This document shows positions 52,471 through 63,179 of a stretch of DNA of 64,000 nt, piece after piece. The position numbers were made by a program, and so were the translations under genes. The notes under the pieces are model-generated. The model was not told the origin of the DNA. It did no database searches and worked only from the letters and a program-made list of their open reading frames with translations. The stretch's first letter is position 1, and each line of letters starts with the position of its first letter. The stretch spans positions 27,381-91,380 of the forward strand of contig CAMVLO010000009.1 in the NCBI GenBank assembly GCA_947168365.1, in the 5' to 3' direction. Origin of the DNA: UBA3824 sp017541145. Lineage in GTDB: Bacteria > Bacteroidota > Bacteroidia > Bacteroidales > UBA3824.

Positions 52471-54474
52471 ATGAAAATAACAATACCAAAAAGCAAATCA
52501 CTGTTAACAACACTGATTTTGATTATATTACCAATCACCACGATAATGATTCTTTCGGTGGATTATTTTCTGTTGATTGGGTTCCAGAAGCTCAACATGG
52601 AAAATTCTATAAAATCATGCGAACAGATTGTAGAACTAAATGCCAATAATATCTCAGAAGAACTGCAAAAAACAGTAAATGAGTTAAAAAGAACAGCGCA
52701 TATATGTCAGCAGATCAACGCTTCGGAAGAAGAACGCATCATGACATTAAAAGAAATCGTAAATTCGAGCGAGGGTTATTATTGTTACGGCGGTTATATC
52801 AATACTGAAGGCAAAGTTACAAGTACTTTGGACAAATTGTCTGAGGATTTAATTGACCGTAAGGGTATTGTAAATATGCTGAATCTCACCGATGAATATT
52901 ATATTACCGACCGAGAACCTGATGTTACAGATAAAAATCACGATGTAATTATCGTACTTGTACCGGCAAAAGATAAGAAAGGAAATGTTGTCGGCATTTA
53001 TGACCTTGCGATAGATGCCGATATGATAAACAATGAAATCTGCAAAATAAAAGTATTGGGTAAAGGTAATGCCGATATCGTGAACAATAACGAAACTTTG
53101 GTTGTGATGTCAGGTACTTCCAAAAATCTGATCAACAAATACCGTTTGAAAGACGGCAAGGGTTTGAGAGGTCACAAGGAAATTTCCAACAAGATAATAC
53201 AAGGTTTAGAAAAATCTACAGACGAGATTTTTGAAGAAAGTACCGGTACACATTGGTTGTATGTTACCCACAAGATTCCGGGCAGCAATTGGTATTTAAC
53301 AATGCATATCGATAAAAACGAATTGGATGCCAATCGTGCAAAACTCAGAAACTTGTTTACAATATGCAGTTGTTTGATTTTCGTGATTGTATTTGTGATT
53401 TTGTATATTACAATCAAACAAAAAATTACCAAACCGCTTATAAAACTCAATTATGCATTGAAAGAGTTTTCTAACGGTATTATGTACAACGCATCCAAAA
53501 TAAAAGTAGAAAACGAAAACGAGATAGGTCAAGTCTACATGAGTGTCAACAAGATGGCAACCAAGTTGATAGAAACCACATCGGTAATAAAGAAAGAAAT
53601 AGAAAACATCGTTGAAAACAGTAAGAATCTCAATCATTCAACAGATCAGATACAAGAAAGTGTAAGCGACCAAGCTTCGGCAGTTGAAGAGATTTCTACA
53701 ACCATTCAGGAGATGACATCGTCAATATCTCAGACCGCAGCCAATGCTGAAAACACAAAATATAATTCAGAATCGATTGCCCAAGATATTGCCCTTGTAG
53801 CCCAAGCCTCCGACAAGACTTTGGAAAGTACGAAAATGATTATAGAAAAAATCAAGATTATCAACGATATAGCCAAGAAAACCGACTTGTTGGCGGTAAA
53901 TGCAGCTGTAGAAGCATCACGAGCAGGCGAAAACGGCAAAGGTTTCTCTACTGTGGCTACCGAAATCAAGAAATTGGCAGAACGCAGCAAGATTGCATCC
54001 GTACAGATTGACGAGGCTTCAAACCAAACTCTTGCAATTACCGAACAGTCTACTTCGATGATTGAAAAGATTACTCCGCGTATAAAAGACAATGCGGAAA
54101 AAGTTTCGGAAATAGCTTTGGCATGTACAGAACAGCGCAACGGTGCCGACCAGATTAATAATGCTATTCAGCAACTTGCGAATATTTCTATTGAAAATTC
54201 ATCGTTGTCAGATATTTTATCTGTCAAATCGGACAATTTTACAAAATATGCCAATTTGCTAAATCAAACGATAAAATTCTTTAAACTAAACGATGCCCGT
54301 ACCGAAAGAATAGAAGAAATCGGCTCATTGATAAAAGCTCACTCCGAAAGGATTACACAATTGAGAAAAGATCTTGAGCGTAAGGAGCTTCACGATGCCG
54401 AAGTTGCTGAATACGAGCGTGAACAAAAAGCAGCTTTGGGCAACTCTGAAAACGAAAACAATCTCAACCAATAA
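52471..54474 (+). CDS. Methyl-accepting chemotaxis-type receptor 1
   Basis: The 667-residue protein has TM1 (about 10-37), an extracytoplasmic Cache-like sensor (about 40-290), TM2 (about 294-315), a HAMP domain (316-370) and an MCP signalling domain. The hairpin tip is KTDLLAVNAAVEASRAGE near residue 475-490, followed by GKGFSTVATEIKKLAERS. The tail is short and charged (about 30 residues) without an aromatic pentapeptide. Its sensor is the most divergent of the five. It is first of the cluster, with no good promoter match (a weak TATATTTA at 52424). Ligand unknown. Confidence 0.93.
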   Translation: MKITIPKSKSLLTTLILIILPITTIMILSVDYFLLIGFQKLNMENSIKSCEQIVELNANNISEELQKTVNELKRTAHICQQINASEEERIMTLKEIVNSSEGYYCYGGYINTEGKVTSTLDKLSEDLIDRKGIVNMLNLTDEYYITDREPDVTDKNHDVIIVLVPAKDKKGNVVGIYDLAIDADMINNEICKIKVLGKGNADIVNNNETLVVMSGTSKNLINKYRLKDGKGLRGHKEISNKIIQGLEKSTDEIFEESTGTHWLYVTHKIPGSNWYLTMHIDKNELDANRAKLRNLFTICSCLIFVIVFVILYITIKQKITKPLIKLNYALKEFSNGIMYNASKIKVENENEIGQVYMSVNKMATKLIETTSVIKKEIENIVENSKNLNHSTDQIQESVSDQASAVEEISTTIQEMTSSISQTAANAENTKYNSESIAQDIALVAQASDKTLESTKMIIEKIKIINDIAKKTDLLAVNAAVEASRAGENGKGFSTVATEIKKLAERSKIASVQIDEASNQTLAITEQSTSMIEKITPRIKDNAEKVSEIALACTEQRNGADQINNAIQQLANISIENSSLSDILSVKSDNFTKYANLLNQTIKFFKLNDARTERIEEIGSLIKAHSERITQLRKDLERKELHDAEVAEYEREQKAALGNSENENNLNQ

Positions 54475-54486
54475 AATTAAACTGCC

Positions 54487-56727
54487 ATGAATAATACAAA
54501 AGAAAAGATTATAAAAATATTACAATCAAACACTATTTGGGCAAAATACATGAGATTTACATTTCCTGTATTGTTTGTCTTGATAATGTTGATGGATGTG
54601 GCTGTATACAAAATTATTACAAACGACATCAAGAAAAACACGAGAGACATGGCCATTCAGTTGGTGACGGTACAGAGCGACAATATCAGCAAAATATTTT
54701 ACCGTTACATCGACGACATGAATTTGTTAAAAACAGAATTTGACCCCACAGATGTTGACGGCTTTATCAAAAAAGCCAACAAATATCTGTATTCACATAC
54801 CAACGAATACGCATACTTGAGAGTAACTCTCCCGAATGGCGAAACTTGGACCAATCTGACGGGAAAAGATACAATAGACCCGAAAATAAGAAAATACTAT
54901 AAGGAAATATTTATAGAACAAAAGCCAATTTCTTTCAGAATGGCTCATCACACCGATTTGTTGGACGATGATGTAATAAGTGTATCAATACCTGTAAAAA
55001 ACGACGATGGCAAAATAATAGCTTCATTGTCGTCAACATTCTCCACCCACACACTTGACGAATTGCTTGTAAGCATGAAAATCAACGGTAACGGTTATGG
55101 AGCTCTTATCGACGAAGAATACAATTTCAGAACATCGTATCCGCAATTAAGAACTATTTCGGCTTTGCAATTGGAGGAAACGGAAACTCAAGGATTGTTT
55201 CAAGTTTTAACTGAAGGGTTAAATGCAAAATCCAACCATTTCAAAGGTGATTATTATTACAAAAAATCGCCTGTAGTTGTATATTTTGCAAAAATAAAAG
55301 GTACACCATGGGCAGTAGCTATCAATATTCCGCAAAAACAATTGCTCTCTACTGTCAATCTTGTACTTACGGTACTTGTAATATTAGGTATCATTACATT
55401 TATATCAGTGCTTATGGTTCTGAAATATGTTACCAAACGAAATGTAATAATTCCGCTAAACGAGGTAAACAGATTTGCGAAAGACTTTTCGGACGGAAAA
55501 CTTTATTCCAACGCTGCCGAAAATATGAATGCAAATACAGAACTTATTACAATGAAAAACAGTTTGCTGAAAATGCAGCAACACTTGGTAACTATTGTTA
55601 ATAATATCAGAGGAACAACACGCGAATTTGTTACCGGCACTCAGAAATGGAAAAATGCAGTAGAAAAAATTTCCGATGATGCTCAAACACAATCAACAGC
55701 AGTAGAGGAGATTTCTACTTCTATTGACCAGATTTCGGATTCTATTCAATTGATAAACGACAAAACAGCCGAGACCAAAGGCAACGCAGAAAAAATTTCG
55801 GAAGATATTCAGAAAGTAACATCAGCCTCAGAAACTTCGCTCAAGAGAATTGAAAATGTAATAGCAAAAATCAAAATAGTTGACGAAATAGCATCACGCA
55901 CCGATTTGCTTGCGATAAATGCCTCAGTAGAAGCCTCAAGAGCGGGCGAAGAAGGCAAAGGTTTTGCTGTGGTAGCCGCCGAAATCCGAAAACTTGCTGA
56001 AAATTCTAAACAAGCTTCAGCTGAAATCAACTCATTATCGGCAGAAAGTTTAAAAGTTACACAAGAAGCTGTGGAGCTTGTAGACAAAATCTCTCCAAGA
56101 ATTAGCGAGACTGCTCAAAAAATTGCCGAGATTTCTACATCGTGTGCCGAACAGCTGTCGATGACAATGGCTATCAGCAAATCTATTATGCAACTTGTAG
56201 ACATCTCGTCAAACAACAGCAAATCTTCAGAGGAGATGTCGGAATACGCCAAAGAATTGTTGATAAAAATCAAAGCATTGTCACAAAGCGTAGAATTTCT
56301 GAAACTTACATCAAATGATGATGTAGACCGCAAGGAAATTATAAAACAAATAGACGATCATTCGGTAGAGATTCTTAAACTGAAAAAACAACTTGTGGCA
56401 GTAGCAATGACCAACGACGAAACCAAGGAAGTAAATGCCGAAATAGACAAGGCACTCACCGAGGCTAACGAAATCAACAATTACAGAAATGCGCAAGTAC
56501 CCGGACAAACGGATATCAACCAAGAAGTTGAAAATGAAATCAATAAATTGAAAAAAGATAAAGACAACCAAGACATCGAACAAGAAGAAAAACCTCAGGA
56601 GAATACTTCCGAGCCGAAGCCACAAGCCCCGAACAAGGAATATACTCCTCACGAGCCGGAAAACAACGGTCACAAGCCGGGTGTAAAACTTAATATGGAT
56701 CTCGACAACGGTTATGAAAATTTTTAA
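54487..56727 (+). CDS. Methyl-accepting chemotaxis-type receptor 2, with tethered C-terminal pentapeptide
   Basis: The 746-residue protein has TM1 (about 18-40), a dCache-like sensor containing LPNGETWTNLTGKD, TM2 (about 287-310), HAMP and the MCP domain with RTDLLAINASVEASRAGE near 470. After the signalling domain comes a low-complexity tail of roughly 90 residues rich in Glu, Lys, Pro and Asn, ending NMDLDNGYENF. The last five residues GYENF fit the x-[HFYW]-x2-[HFYW] form of CheR-binding pentapeptides. It starts 12 bases after receptor 1. Confidence 0.93.
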   Translation: MNNTKEKIIKILQSNTIWAKYMRFTFPVLFVLIMLMDVAVYKIITNDIKKNTRDMAIQLVTVQSDNISKIFYRYIDDMNLLKTEFDPTDVDGFIKKANKYLYSHTNEYAYLRVTLPNGETWTNLTGKDTIDPKIRKYYKEIFIEQKPISFRMAHHTDLLDDDVISVSIPVKNDDGKIIASLSSTFSTHTLDELLVSMKINGNGYGALIDEEYNFRTSYPQLRTISALQLEETETQGLFQVLTEGLNAKSNHFKGDYYYKKSPVVVYFAKIKGTPWAVAINIPQKQLLSTVNLVLTVLVILGIITFISVLMVLKYVTKRNVIIPLNEVNRFAKDFSDGKLYSNAAENMNANTELITMKNSLLKMQQHLVTIVNNIRGTTREFVTGTQKWKNAVEKISDDAQTQSTAVEEISTSIDQISDSIQLINDKTAETKGNAEKISEDIQKVTSASETSLKRIENVIAKIKIVDEIASRTDLLAINASVEASRAGEEGKGFAVVAAEIRKLAENSKQASAEINSLSAESLKVTQEAVELVDKISPRISETAQKIAEISTSCAEQLSMTMAISKSIMQLVDISSNNSKSSEEMSEYAKELLIKIKALSQSVEFLKLTSNDDVDRKEIIKQIDDHSVEILKLKKQLVAVAMTNDETKEVNAEIDKALTEANEINNYRNAQVPGQTDINQEVENEINKLKKDKDNQDIEQEEKPQENTSEPKPQAPNKEYTPHEPENNGHKPGVKLNMDLDNGYENF

Positions 56728-56785
56728 AAATTAATTACAATATAATACTACATTAAAAAACACGAAAAAAGGCGAACTAAATACC

Positions 56786-58777
56786 ATGGGAAAAGAAAAT
56801 AGTGAAATACAAGAGACTAAAATCATTAAGACTAAAGAGAAAAAGCATAAAGGGATGTCTCTAAGTACAGAATTTCTCAAAAAAATTATGCCGGTAGCAA
56901 CAAGTCTTATTATTACAATGAATATCATTGTTTACATAATGGTATTCTATGTATTAGGAGAAAATACGTCCGATACACTAAAACAGACTTTGAAAATAGA
57001 AGCCAACAACATCAGCGAAAAAGTAAAACACTATGTAAATGATTTAACACTATTCAGAAGTATACTTGATATAGAAAACATCGAGAAAAGTATGATATTG
57101 GAAAAATCATTTATGCAAAAACTACCGGAACAATGGTCATATTTTCGTTTGACATTTCCCGACGGAACATCTTACAACAATATTACCGGAAAAGATAAAA
57201 TGCCGGCAAACGACAGAAGATATTTCAAAGAAATATTTATAAACAAATTAGACAAATCATTTGATTTGGCATTACCGTCGGATGTATTGTCGCCCGATTC
57301 GTTGATGTACAGCGTATCGCTGCCGGTAATAAAAAACGACAGCATATTAGCAGCGATAACAGCATACTTTCCGGCAAAAGAATTGGACGATTTTATGCTC
57401 TTGAAAATCAACGGTCAAGGCGATTGCTGTCTTGCCAACAAAGATAAAACTCTGCGCATAAAATACAAAGGCGAAGTAGCAACTCTTAATGCTCAAATAT
57501 GGATTGACAAAGGTGCAAAAGGTTTTGAAGAATTGTTTTATACAATATTTCATAACTTGGAAGAACACAATTACACAATAAAAGACGAGCACTTACAAAC
57601 AGAATACGAAGCAAGTTTCGGACTCAAAATTTTGGTATTCTACGCTCCTATACCCGAATTAAAAGATTGGTCAATAGCACTCGGACTTCCGGCAATATTA
57701 TTCTACAAAGATTATTACATCTTGCTGTTGGTAATGTCATTAACATCAATACTTGTAATAATTGGTATATATTTGGCAGTAAAGAAATTTACAAGACGTA
57801 CAATTATACAACAGATAGAAGCCGTAAATCACTTTACAAACGATTTTGCCAACGGTTTAACATTCTCAAAAGCCATTGACAATATAGCTGTAAACACTAC
57901 CGAAATGAATAAGATGAAAATGAACCTCAAGAAAATGCAAGAAAAAGTAACAGAGGTGGTTCAAAACATCAAAATCAATTCGCAAGAAATATCCAATGAG
58001 AGTCAGACTCTGAATAATTCCATCTCGAAAATTTCAGACGACGCTCAAACACAATCGGCTACAGTAGAAGAAATTTCGGCAAGTATAGAAAATGTAATGG
58101 ACACTATAAAACAAAATACAGAAAACGCATTGGCAACTACCGAAAATTCCAAACGAATATCAGACGATATCGTTTCAGTATACAAGGCATCACAAGAAAC
58201 ATTATCTTGTATGCAAAATGTAATAGAAAAAGCCCGCGTAATCAACGAAATTACCTCACGGACCGACCTTCTGGCGATAAATGCCGCAGTAGAGGCAGCC
58301 AGAGCAGGCGAAAACGGTAAAGGTTTTGCCGTAGTAGCCGACGAAATCCGTAAATTATCAGAACGCTGTCAGGAGGCTTCAGGTGAAATTAATTATTCAA
58401 CAGCTGAAACTCTAAAAATCACTGAACGCTCTACTGAGCTTATCAACAAGATTTCGCCACGGATTCAGAAAAATGCACAAAAAATTGCTGAAATTTCCGA
58501 GGCTTGCAGCGATCAGTTGCAAAAAACTCTTGCTATATCAAAAGCAATTGAGCAACTTGTAAATATCACTACCAACAACTCTCAATCGGCTGAAGAAATG
58601 GATTTATTTTCTGACAGTCTGAACGAAAAGCTGAAAGTTCTAAATAGTTGCATAGAATTCTTCAAAACGGATTTACGTGACGGGAACGATGAAGAGATTA
58701 TCAATCTTATTGAACAACACACACAAGAAATTGTTAATCTAAAATCTAAATTGATAGAACGGGCTCATAAATCATAA
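56786..58777 (+). CDS. Methyl-accepting chemotaxis-type receptor 3
   Basis: The 663-residue protein has a highly basic N-terminus, TM1 (about 35-58), a Cache-like sensor with FPDGTSYNNITGKD, TM2 (about 308-330), HAMP, and the MCP hairpin RTDLLAINAAVEAARAGE near 490. It ends soon after the signalling domain (SKLIERAHKS) with no tail. It starts 58 bases after receptor 2. Strong similarity to receptors 2, 4 and 5 in both sensor and signalling parts points to tandem duplication. Confidence 0.93.
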   Translation: MGKENSEIQETKIIKTKEKKHKGMSLSTEFLKKIMPVATSLIITMNIIVYIMVFYVLGENTSDTLKQTLKIEANNISEKVKHYVNDLTLFRSILDIENIEKSMILEKSFMQKLPEQWSYFRLTFPDGTSYNNITGKDKMPANDRRYFKEIFINKLDKSFDLALPSDVLSPDSLMYSVSLPVIKNDSILAAITAYFPAKELDDFMLLKINGQGDCCLANKDKTLRIKYKGEVATLNAQIWIDKGAKGFEELFYTIFHNLEEHNYTIKDEHLQTEYEASFGLKILVFYAPIPELKDWSIALGLPAILFYKDYYILLLVMSLTSILVIIGIYLAVKKFTRRTIIQQIEAVNHFTNDFANGLTFSKAIDNIAVNTTEMNKMKMNLKKMQEKVTEVVQNIKINSQEISNESQTLNNSISKISDDAQTQSATVEEISASIENVMDTIKQNTENALATTENSKRISDDIVSVYKASQETLSCMQNVIEKARVINEITSRTDLLAINAAVEAARAGENGKGFAVVADEIRKLSERCQEASGEINYSTAETLKITERSTELINKISPRIQKNAQKIAEISEACSDQLQKTLAISKAIEQLVNITTNNSQSAEEMDLFSDSLNEKLKVLNSCIEFFKTDLRDGNDEEIINLIEQHTQEIVNLKSKLIERAHKS

Positions 58778-58809
58778 AAACTCAGTCATCCCCTAATAAA
58801 TCAACTATT

Positions 58810-60831
58810 ATGGATAAAAACCAAAATACAACAACTAAACAGAAAAAGTACTTTTCGATGTGGAAAAAAGGTATCAAAATTATTGTTACGATGTTAACAT
58901 TAATTATTGGTACTGTAGATTTTATATTGTATCTCGAAGTAAAAAAAGCTTCGGTATACAATACAAATCAATCGCTGTTGCAACTTGTTACAATACAAGC
59001 CGATAATATAGGTAACTATTTTTACACCTATATTAGCGACATGCACGAATTGAGCAAAAAACTTAATCCGTCGGATATAAATACTTTTTTGGATAAGACG
59101 TATGCCAGTTTTGCTCCTAAGCATCACAACAAATGGGTATACGCCAGAGTAACAATGCCGGACGGAACTTCATACACCAATATCAACGGTGAAGATCCTC
59201 AAAACCAAAAGGAAACAACATGGTTCAAAAAGATAATGCAAGGAGAGAATCTTGTACTTATGCATGTAGAAAAGCAGGGAATTTTGCGTGACAGTTTAGA
59301 ATGTTTTTCAGCATCGATTCCGGTCTACGACAAAAAAAATAAGGATTCTATCGCTTGTATTTTAACATCGTATATTCCGACAGAATACATCGACAACGAA
59401 CTTATCGACATGAAAGTAAACGGCGAAGGTTTTGCATGTCTTGTAAGCGATGATATGTTTTTAAGAATATATTACAACGGCGCTATAAACAATGTACCTG
59501 TAGATAATCTTCAGGAACGCGGATTCAAAGGTGTAAAAAAAGCCATTTCCGAAGTTTACTCAGAAACAGAATGTCCGAATATCGGCGAAGTAAAACGTAT
59601 ACGCGGTATGAAACACTATTATGCGCCTAACGGTAGCAAGATGCTGATACACTTTACAATGGTGCCGGGCGTACATTGGGGAATGAGTATCAATATTCCG
59701 GAAATACTTTTATACAAAGATGTATACATCACTCTTGCACTTTTGATAGTTACCGGCATACTGTTAGTAGTAGTAATTACCAGAATTGTACGTGCTGTAA
59801 CATATACTATGGTGCTAAATCCGCTAAAAAATGTCAACAAATTTACAACCGATTTTGCCGACGGTAAATTGTTTTCAAACGAAATCACCAAAATAAAAAC
59901 CGAAGACGAAATGGGGATGTTGCGCGATAATTTGATTATGATGCAACAACAAGTAAGCGAAGTTGTAAACTCTATCCGCAACAGTTCATCGAATATTGCA
60001 GAAAATTCCGACGAAATACAACAAGCAATTCAAAAAATTTCATCTGATGCTCAAGCACAAGCAGCTACGGTAGAAGAAATTTCGGCTTCAATTGATACCA
60101 TTGCAGATGCAATTCAGCACAATACCGAAACGGCAATGAGAACACAAATTACTTCTCAAAACATCGCCGAAGATATCAAAACTATCACACAAGCATCGGA
60201 AAGTACACTGGAATGTATCAAGAGTGTAATCGAAAAAGCACAAGTAATCAACGAAATTACATCCCGTACCGACCTCTTGGCAATAAACGCATCGGTAGAA
60301 GCAGCCCGCGCGGGCGACAACGGTAAAGGTTTTTCTGTAGTAGCCGCCGAAATCCGTAAACTTGCTGAACGCTGTCAAGTGGCATCAAGACAGATTAATA
60401 TCTCATCGGCCGAGAGTTTGAAAATTACTGAACATTCGGTACAACTTATCGACAAGATTTCACCAATAATTTTGGACGCTGCCGATCAAATTTCAAATAT
60501 CTCGGAATCGTGCAAAGACCAACTTACAATGACTCTTGCAATAAAACGGTCTACTGACCAACTTGTGGATATTACTCAAAACAACTCGATGTCAGCAGAA
60601 AAACTGAAATTAAAAGTTGACGATATCAACGACGAATCGCAATCGCTGAATATTTCGGTTGACTTCTTTAAGTTGGATTCCGCAAATTACAACGACAACG
60701 AAGATATTATAAACGAAATAGAAGCTCATACCAACGAGATTATACGTTTGAGAAATCAACTGCTCGGCAAAAAAGCAGGCGAAATAAATAACGACGAACT
60801 CAATACACCGCAAGACGGCAAAAGCAAATAA
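58810..60831 (+). CDS. Methyl-accepting chemotaxis-type receptor 4
   Basis: The 673-residue protein has TM1 (about 20-42), a Cache-like sensor with MPDGTSYTNINGED, TM2 (about 303-328), HAMP, and the MCP hairpin RTDLLAINASVEAARAGD near 485. The tail is short (about 25 residues, ending PQDGKSK) and lacks an aromatic pentapeptide. It starts 32 bases after receptor 3. The sensor insert IRGMKHYYAPNGSK separates it from its paralogs. Confidence 0.93.
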   Translation: MDKNQNTTTKQKKYFSMWKKGIKIIVTMLTLIIGTVDFILYLEVKKASVYNTNQSLLQLVTIQADNIGNYFYTYISDMHELSKKLNPSDINTFLDKTYASFAPKHHNKWVYARVTMPDGTSYTNINGEDPQNQKETTWFKKIMQGENLVLMHVEKQGILRDSLECFSASIPVYDKKNKDSIACILTSYIPTEYIDNELIDMKVNGEGFACLVSDDMFLRIYYNGAINNVPVDNLQERGFKGVKKAISEVYSETECPNIGEVKRIRGMKHYYAPNGSKMLIHFTMVPGVHWGMSINIPEILLYKDVYITLALLIVTGILLVVVITRIVRAVTYTMVLNPLKNVNKFTTDFADGKLFSNEITKIKTEDEMGMLRDNLIMMQQQVSEVVNSIRNSSSNIAENSDEIQQAIQKISSDAQAQAATVEEISASIDTIADAIQHNTETAMRTQITSQNIAEDIKTITQASESTLECIKSVIEKAQVINEITSRTDLLAINASVEAARAGDNGKGFSVVAAEIRKLAERCQVASRQINISSAESLKITEHSVQLIDKISPIILDAADQISNISESCKDQLTMTLAIKRSTDQLVDITQNNSMSAEKLKLKVDDINDESQSLNISVDFFKLDSANYNDNEDIINEIEAHTNEIIRLRNQLLGKKAGEINNDELNTPQDGKSK

Positions 60832-60868
60832 AAAAATAATCACGACTTTTTTTAAATAGCATAGCGTT

Positions 60869-63088
60869 ATGAAGTGGAGATTAATAAACAAAATACAAAA
60901 CGCATTGGGTAAAAAGCCCAAAACTGTTTGGGGTAAATATCTAATAATGATAATTCCTACAATGATTATACTTATCGTTGTAATGGATATTATCATCTAT
61001 AAAACTGTATCTACAGGTAACGACCGCACAACCCAATTGATGACAAAACAATCGGTAATTTCGCAAATAAAACTTTTCAACAAGACGATAAAAGCCTACG
61101 AAACAGAAGTGTTTTTCTTGCGTCAAGAATATAATGACGGTATCGAACCGATGGAATATTTGGAAAAATGCAAAAAGATGCTGAAAAAATCTCCAAACCC
61201 TTACGAATATATCAGCGTATCGTATCCGCAAACCGGCGAAACTTTTAATACTTTGGTAAATCAAAAAGATACGATAAATTACCGTCATACAAAAGCATAT
61301 CAGAAAATATACAAACAAAAACAAAACAAGTATATTACTCTGCCCCAAGATTTAGGAACAAATATCATAGACGTAGCAATACCGATATATTCAAGACACG
61401 ATTCCATAGGAGCAATCTTGTCTATCGGATTCAGTTGCAGCGAAATAGACAGTGTATTATCAACAGTAAAAGCAAACGGCTACGGATTCTTAACTCTTAC
61501 TAACAGAGAAGGAAATTCACGTATTTATGTAGATGACACAATAATAAATTTTGACTTCACCAAAACTAAAGTAAGACAGTTCAAAGGATTGGATACTCTG
61601 ATTGAATATGCCAACTTCCATTTGGATCAATCATGTATCGTAGGAAATTTTGAAAACAACGAAGGCGATCAATTTACATGTTTCTATGCCATAGTGCCGG
61701 ACTGCGAAATAGGTTTGTCACTCAATGTTAAGACCTTATGGCTTAATTGGACTTCGTATTTCTGTTTGATTGTAATGATTATACTCAGTCTGATTGTATT
61801 AGCATTAGTAATGATCGGAATCAGAAATATTACAAACCGTGTAGTATTAAAACCGTTAAAACAAGTAAACCAATTTGCCAACGACTTTGCCGAAGGTATA
61901 ATGTTCTCCAATGCCGCCAAAGAAATAAGATCACAAGACGAATTCGGAATTCTGAAAAAGAATATCGAAACCATGCAGTCAAAGGTTCAGGAGGTAGTAC
62001 AAATAATCAGAAAAGATACACAACAGATTTTTGAAGACAGTACACCGTTTCAAACCGCAGTGGAGCATCTTACACGCGATGCCAAAACTCAGGCAAATGC
62101 AGTGCAAGAAATTTCATCTTCAATAGAAGAAATCACCAACTCAATACAAAAGAGCGCGACAAAAGCAAAAGAAACCAAAGATAATTCCGATACTATTGCC
62201 CAAGATGTTACAACAATAACGGCTTCATCGGAAAATACTCTCAATTGTATACAAAATGTAATTGACAAAATACAAATAATCAACGAAATATCGTCCCGAA
62301 CCGACCTTTTGGCGATAAACGCAGCCGTAGAAGCTGCCCGCGCCGGAGATCACGGAAAAGGATTTGCTGTAGTGGCTACCGAAATCAGAAATCTTGCAGA
62401 ACGTTGTCAGTCAGCTTCTACTGAAATTAACGAATCATCGTCATGGTCGCTAAAAACAACTGAACAATCGGTTGCACTTATCAGAAAAATTTCCCCGAAA
62501 ATTCAAGAAGCAGTAGAAAAAATTACTGATATCTCGGAAATTTGTTCTCAACAGCTTACTATGACATATAATATCAGCCGTGCTATACTTCAACTCGTGG
62601 ATATTGCAGCAAACAACACTCAAAATGTAGATGCGATGTATAACTATTCACAACAATTTTCCGATAAAATCAAGGCTTTGGACATCGCGGTTGATTTCTT
62701 TAAACTCAATGCCAAAGAAGCTCAAAACAAAAACAGTATTATCAACAGTATTCAACAACATACTCAGATGATACTCAACCTAAAATCCAAATTAATAGAA
62801 TTGAACGACATCAATTTGGATTTCAACGCTAAAAAAGACATCGATGCATTGATTTACAATTCTCTTGACACTATCAACAACAATAGTATAAATCAAGTAG
62901 AAGACGAATACGATAAAAAAGAAAAAGAACCCACACCCAACGATGACGACAACGATGATTCTGATATTTTCGACGGTTTGAATACAGACTACGGAAAGAA
63001 AGAAGAATCAACCGTCAAAACAAAAGACAGCGGATATATCAGCAAGGATTCTAATCCTGAACTTGACGACAAATACACTTCTTTTTAA
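60869..63088 (+). CDS. Methyl-accepting chemotaxis-type receptor 5, with tethered C-terminal pentapeptide
   Basis: The 739-residue protein has TM1 (about 26-46), a Cache-like sensor with the degenerate form SYPQTGETFNTLVNQKD, TM2 (about 292-318), HAMP and the MCP hairpin RTDLLAINAAVEAARAGD near 475. A tail of about 80 residues rich in Asp, Glu, Lys and Ser ends NPELDDKYTSF. The pentapeptide KYTSF and the preceding LDD match the end of receptor 2 (LDNGYENF). It is the last gene of the cluster, directly followed by a strong terminator. Confidence 0.93.
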   Translation: MKWRLINKIQNALGKKPKTVWGKYLIMIIPTMIILIVVMDIIIYKTVSTGNDRTTQLMTKQSVISQIKLFNKTIKAYETEVFFLRQEYNDGIEPMEYLEKCKKMLKKSPNPYEYISVSYPQTGETFNTLVNQKDTINYRHTKAYQKIYKQKQNKYITLPQDLGTNIIDVAIPIYSRHDSIGAILSIGFSCSEIDSVLSTVKANGYGFLTLTNREGNSRIYVDDTIINFDFTKTKVRQFKGLDTLIEYANFHLDQSCIVGNFENNEGDQFTCFYAIVPDCEIGLSLNVKTLWLNWTSYFCLIVMIILSLIVLALVMIGIRNITNRVVLKPLKQVNQFANDFAEGIMFSNAAKEIRSQDEFGILKKNIETMQSKVQEVVQIIRKDTQQIFEDSTPFQTAVEHLTRDAKTQANAVQEISSSIEEITNSIQKSATKAKETKDNSDTIAQDVTTITASSENTLNCIQNVIDKIQIINEISSRTDLLAINAAVEAARAGDHGKGFAVVATEIRNLAERCQSASTEINESSSWSLKTTEQSVALIRKISPKIQEAVEKITDISEICSQQLTMTYNISRAILQLVDIAANNTQNVDAMYNYSQQFSDKIKALDIAVDFFKLNAKEAQNKNSIINSIQQHTQMILNLKSKLIELNDINLDFNAKKDIDALIYNSLDTINNNSINQVEDEYDKKEKEPTPNDDDNDDSDIFDGLNTDYGKKEESTVKTKDSGYISKDSNPELDDKYTSF

Positions 63089-63103
63089 TACTATTACAAA
63101 AAT

Positions 63104-63134
63104 AAAAATGGCGGACCAATTATCCGCCATTTTT
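63104..63134 (+). terminator. Terminator of the receptor cluster
   Basis: A 12-base perfect stem (AAAAATGGCGGA / TCCGCCATTTTT) with a 7-base loop and T-rich tail. Confidence 0.88.
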
Positions 63135-63179
63135 TATTTTGATGTTTTTTTGGGGTTCACACGCCACAACAACCGAAAA

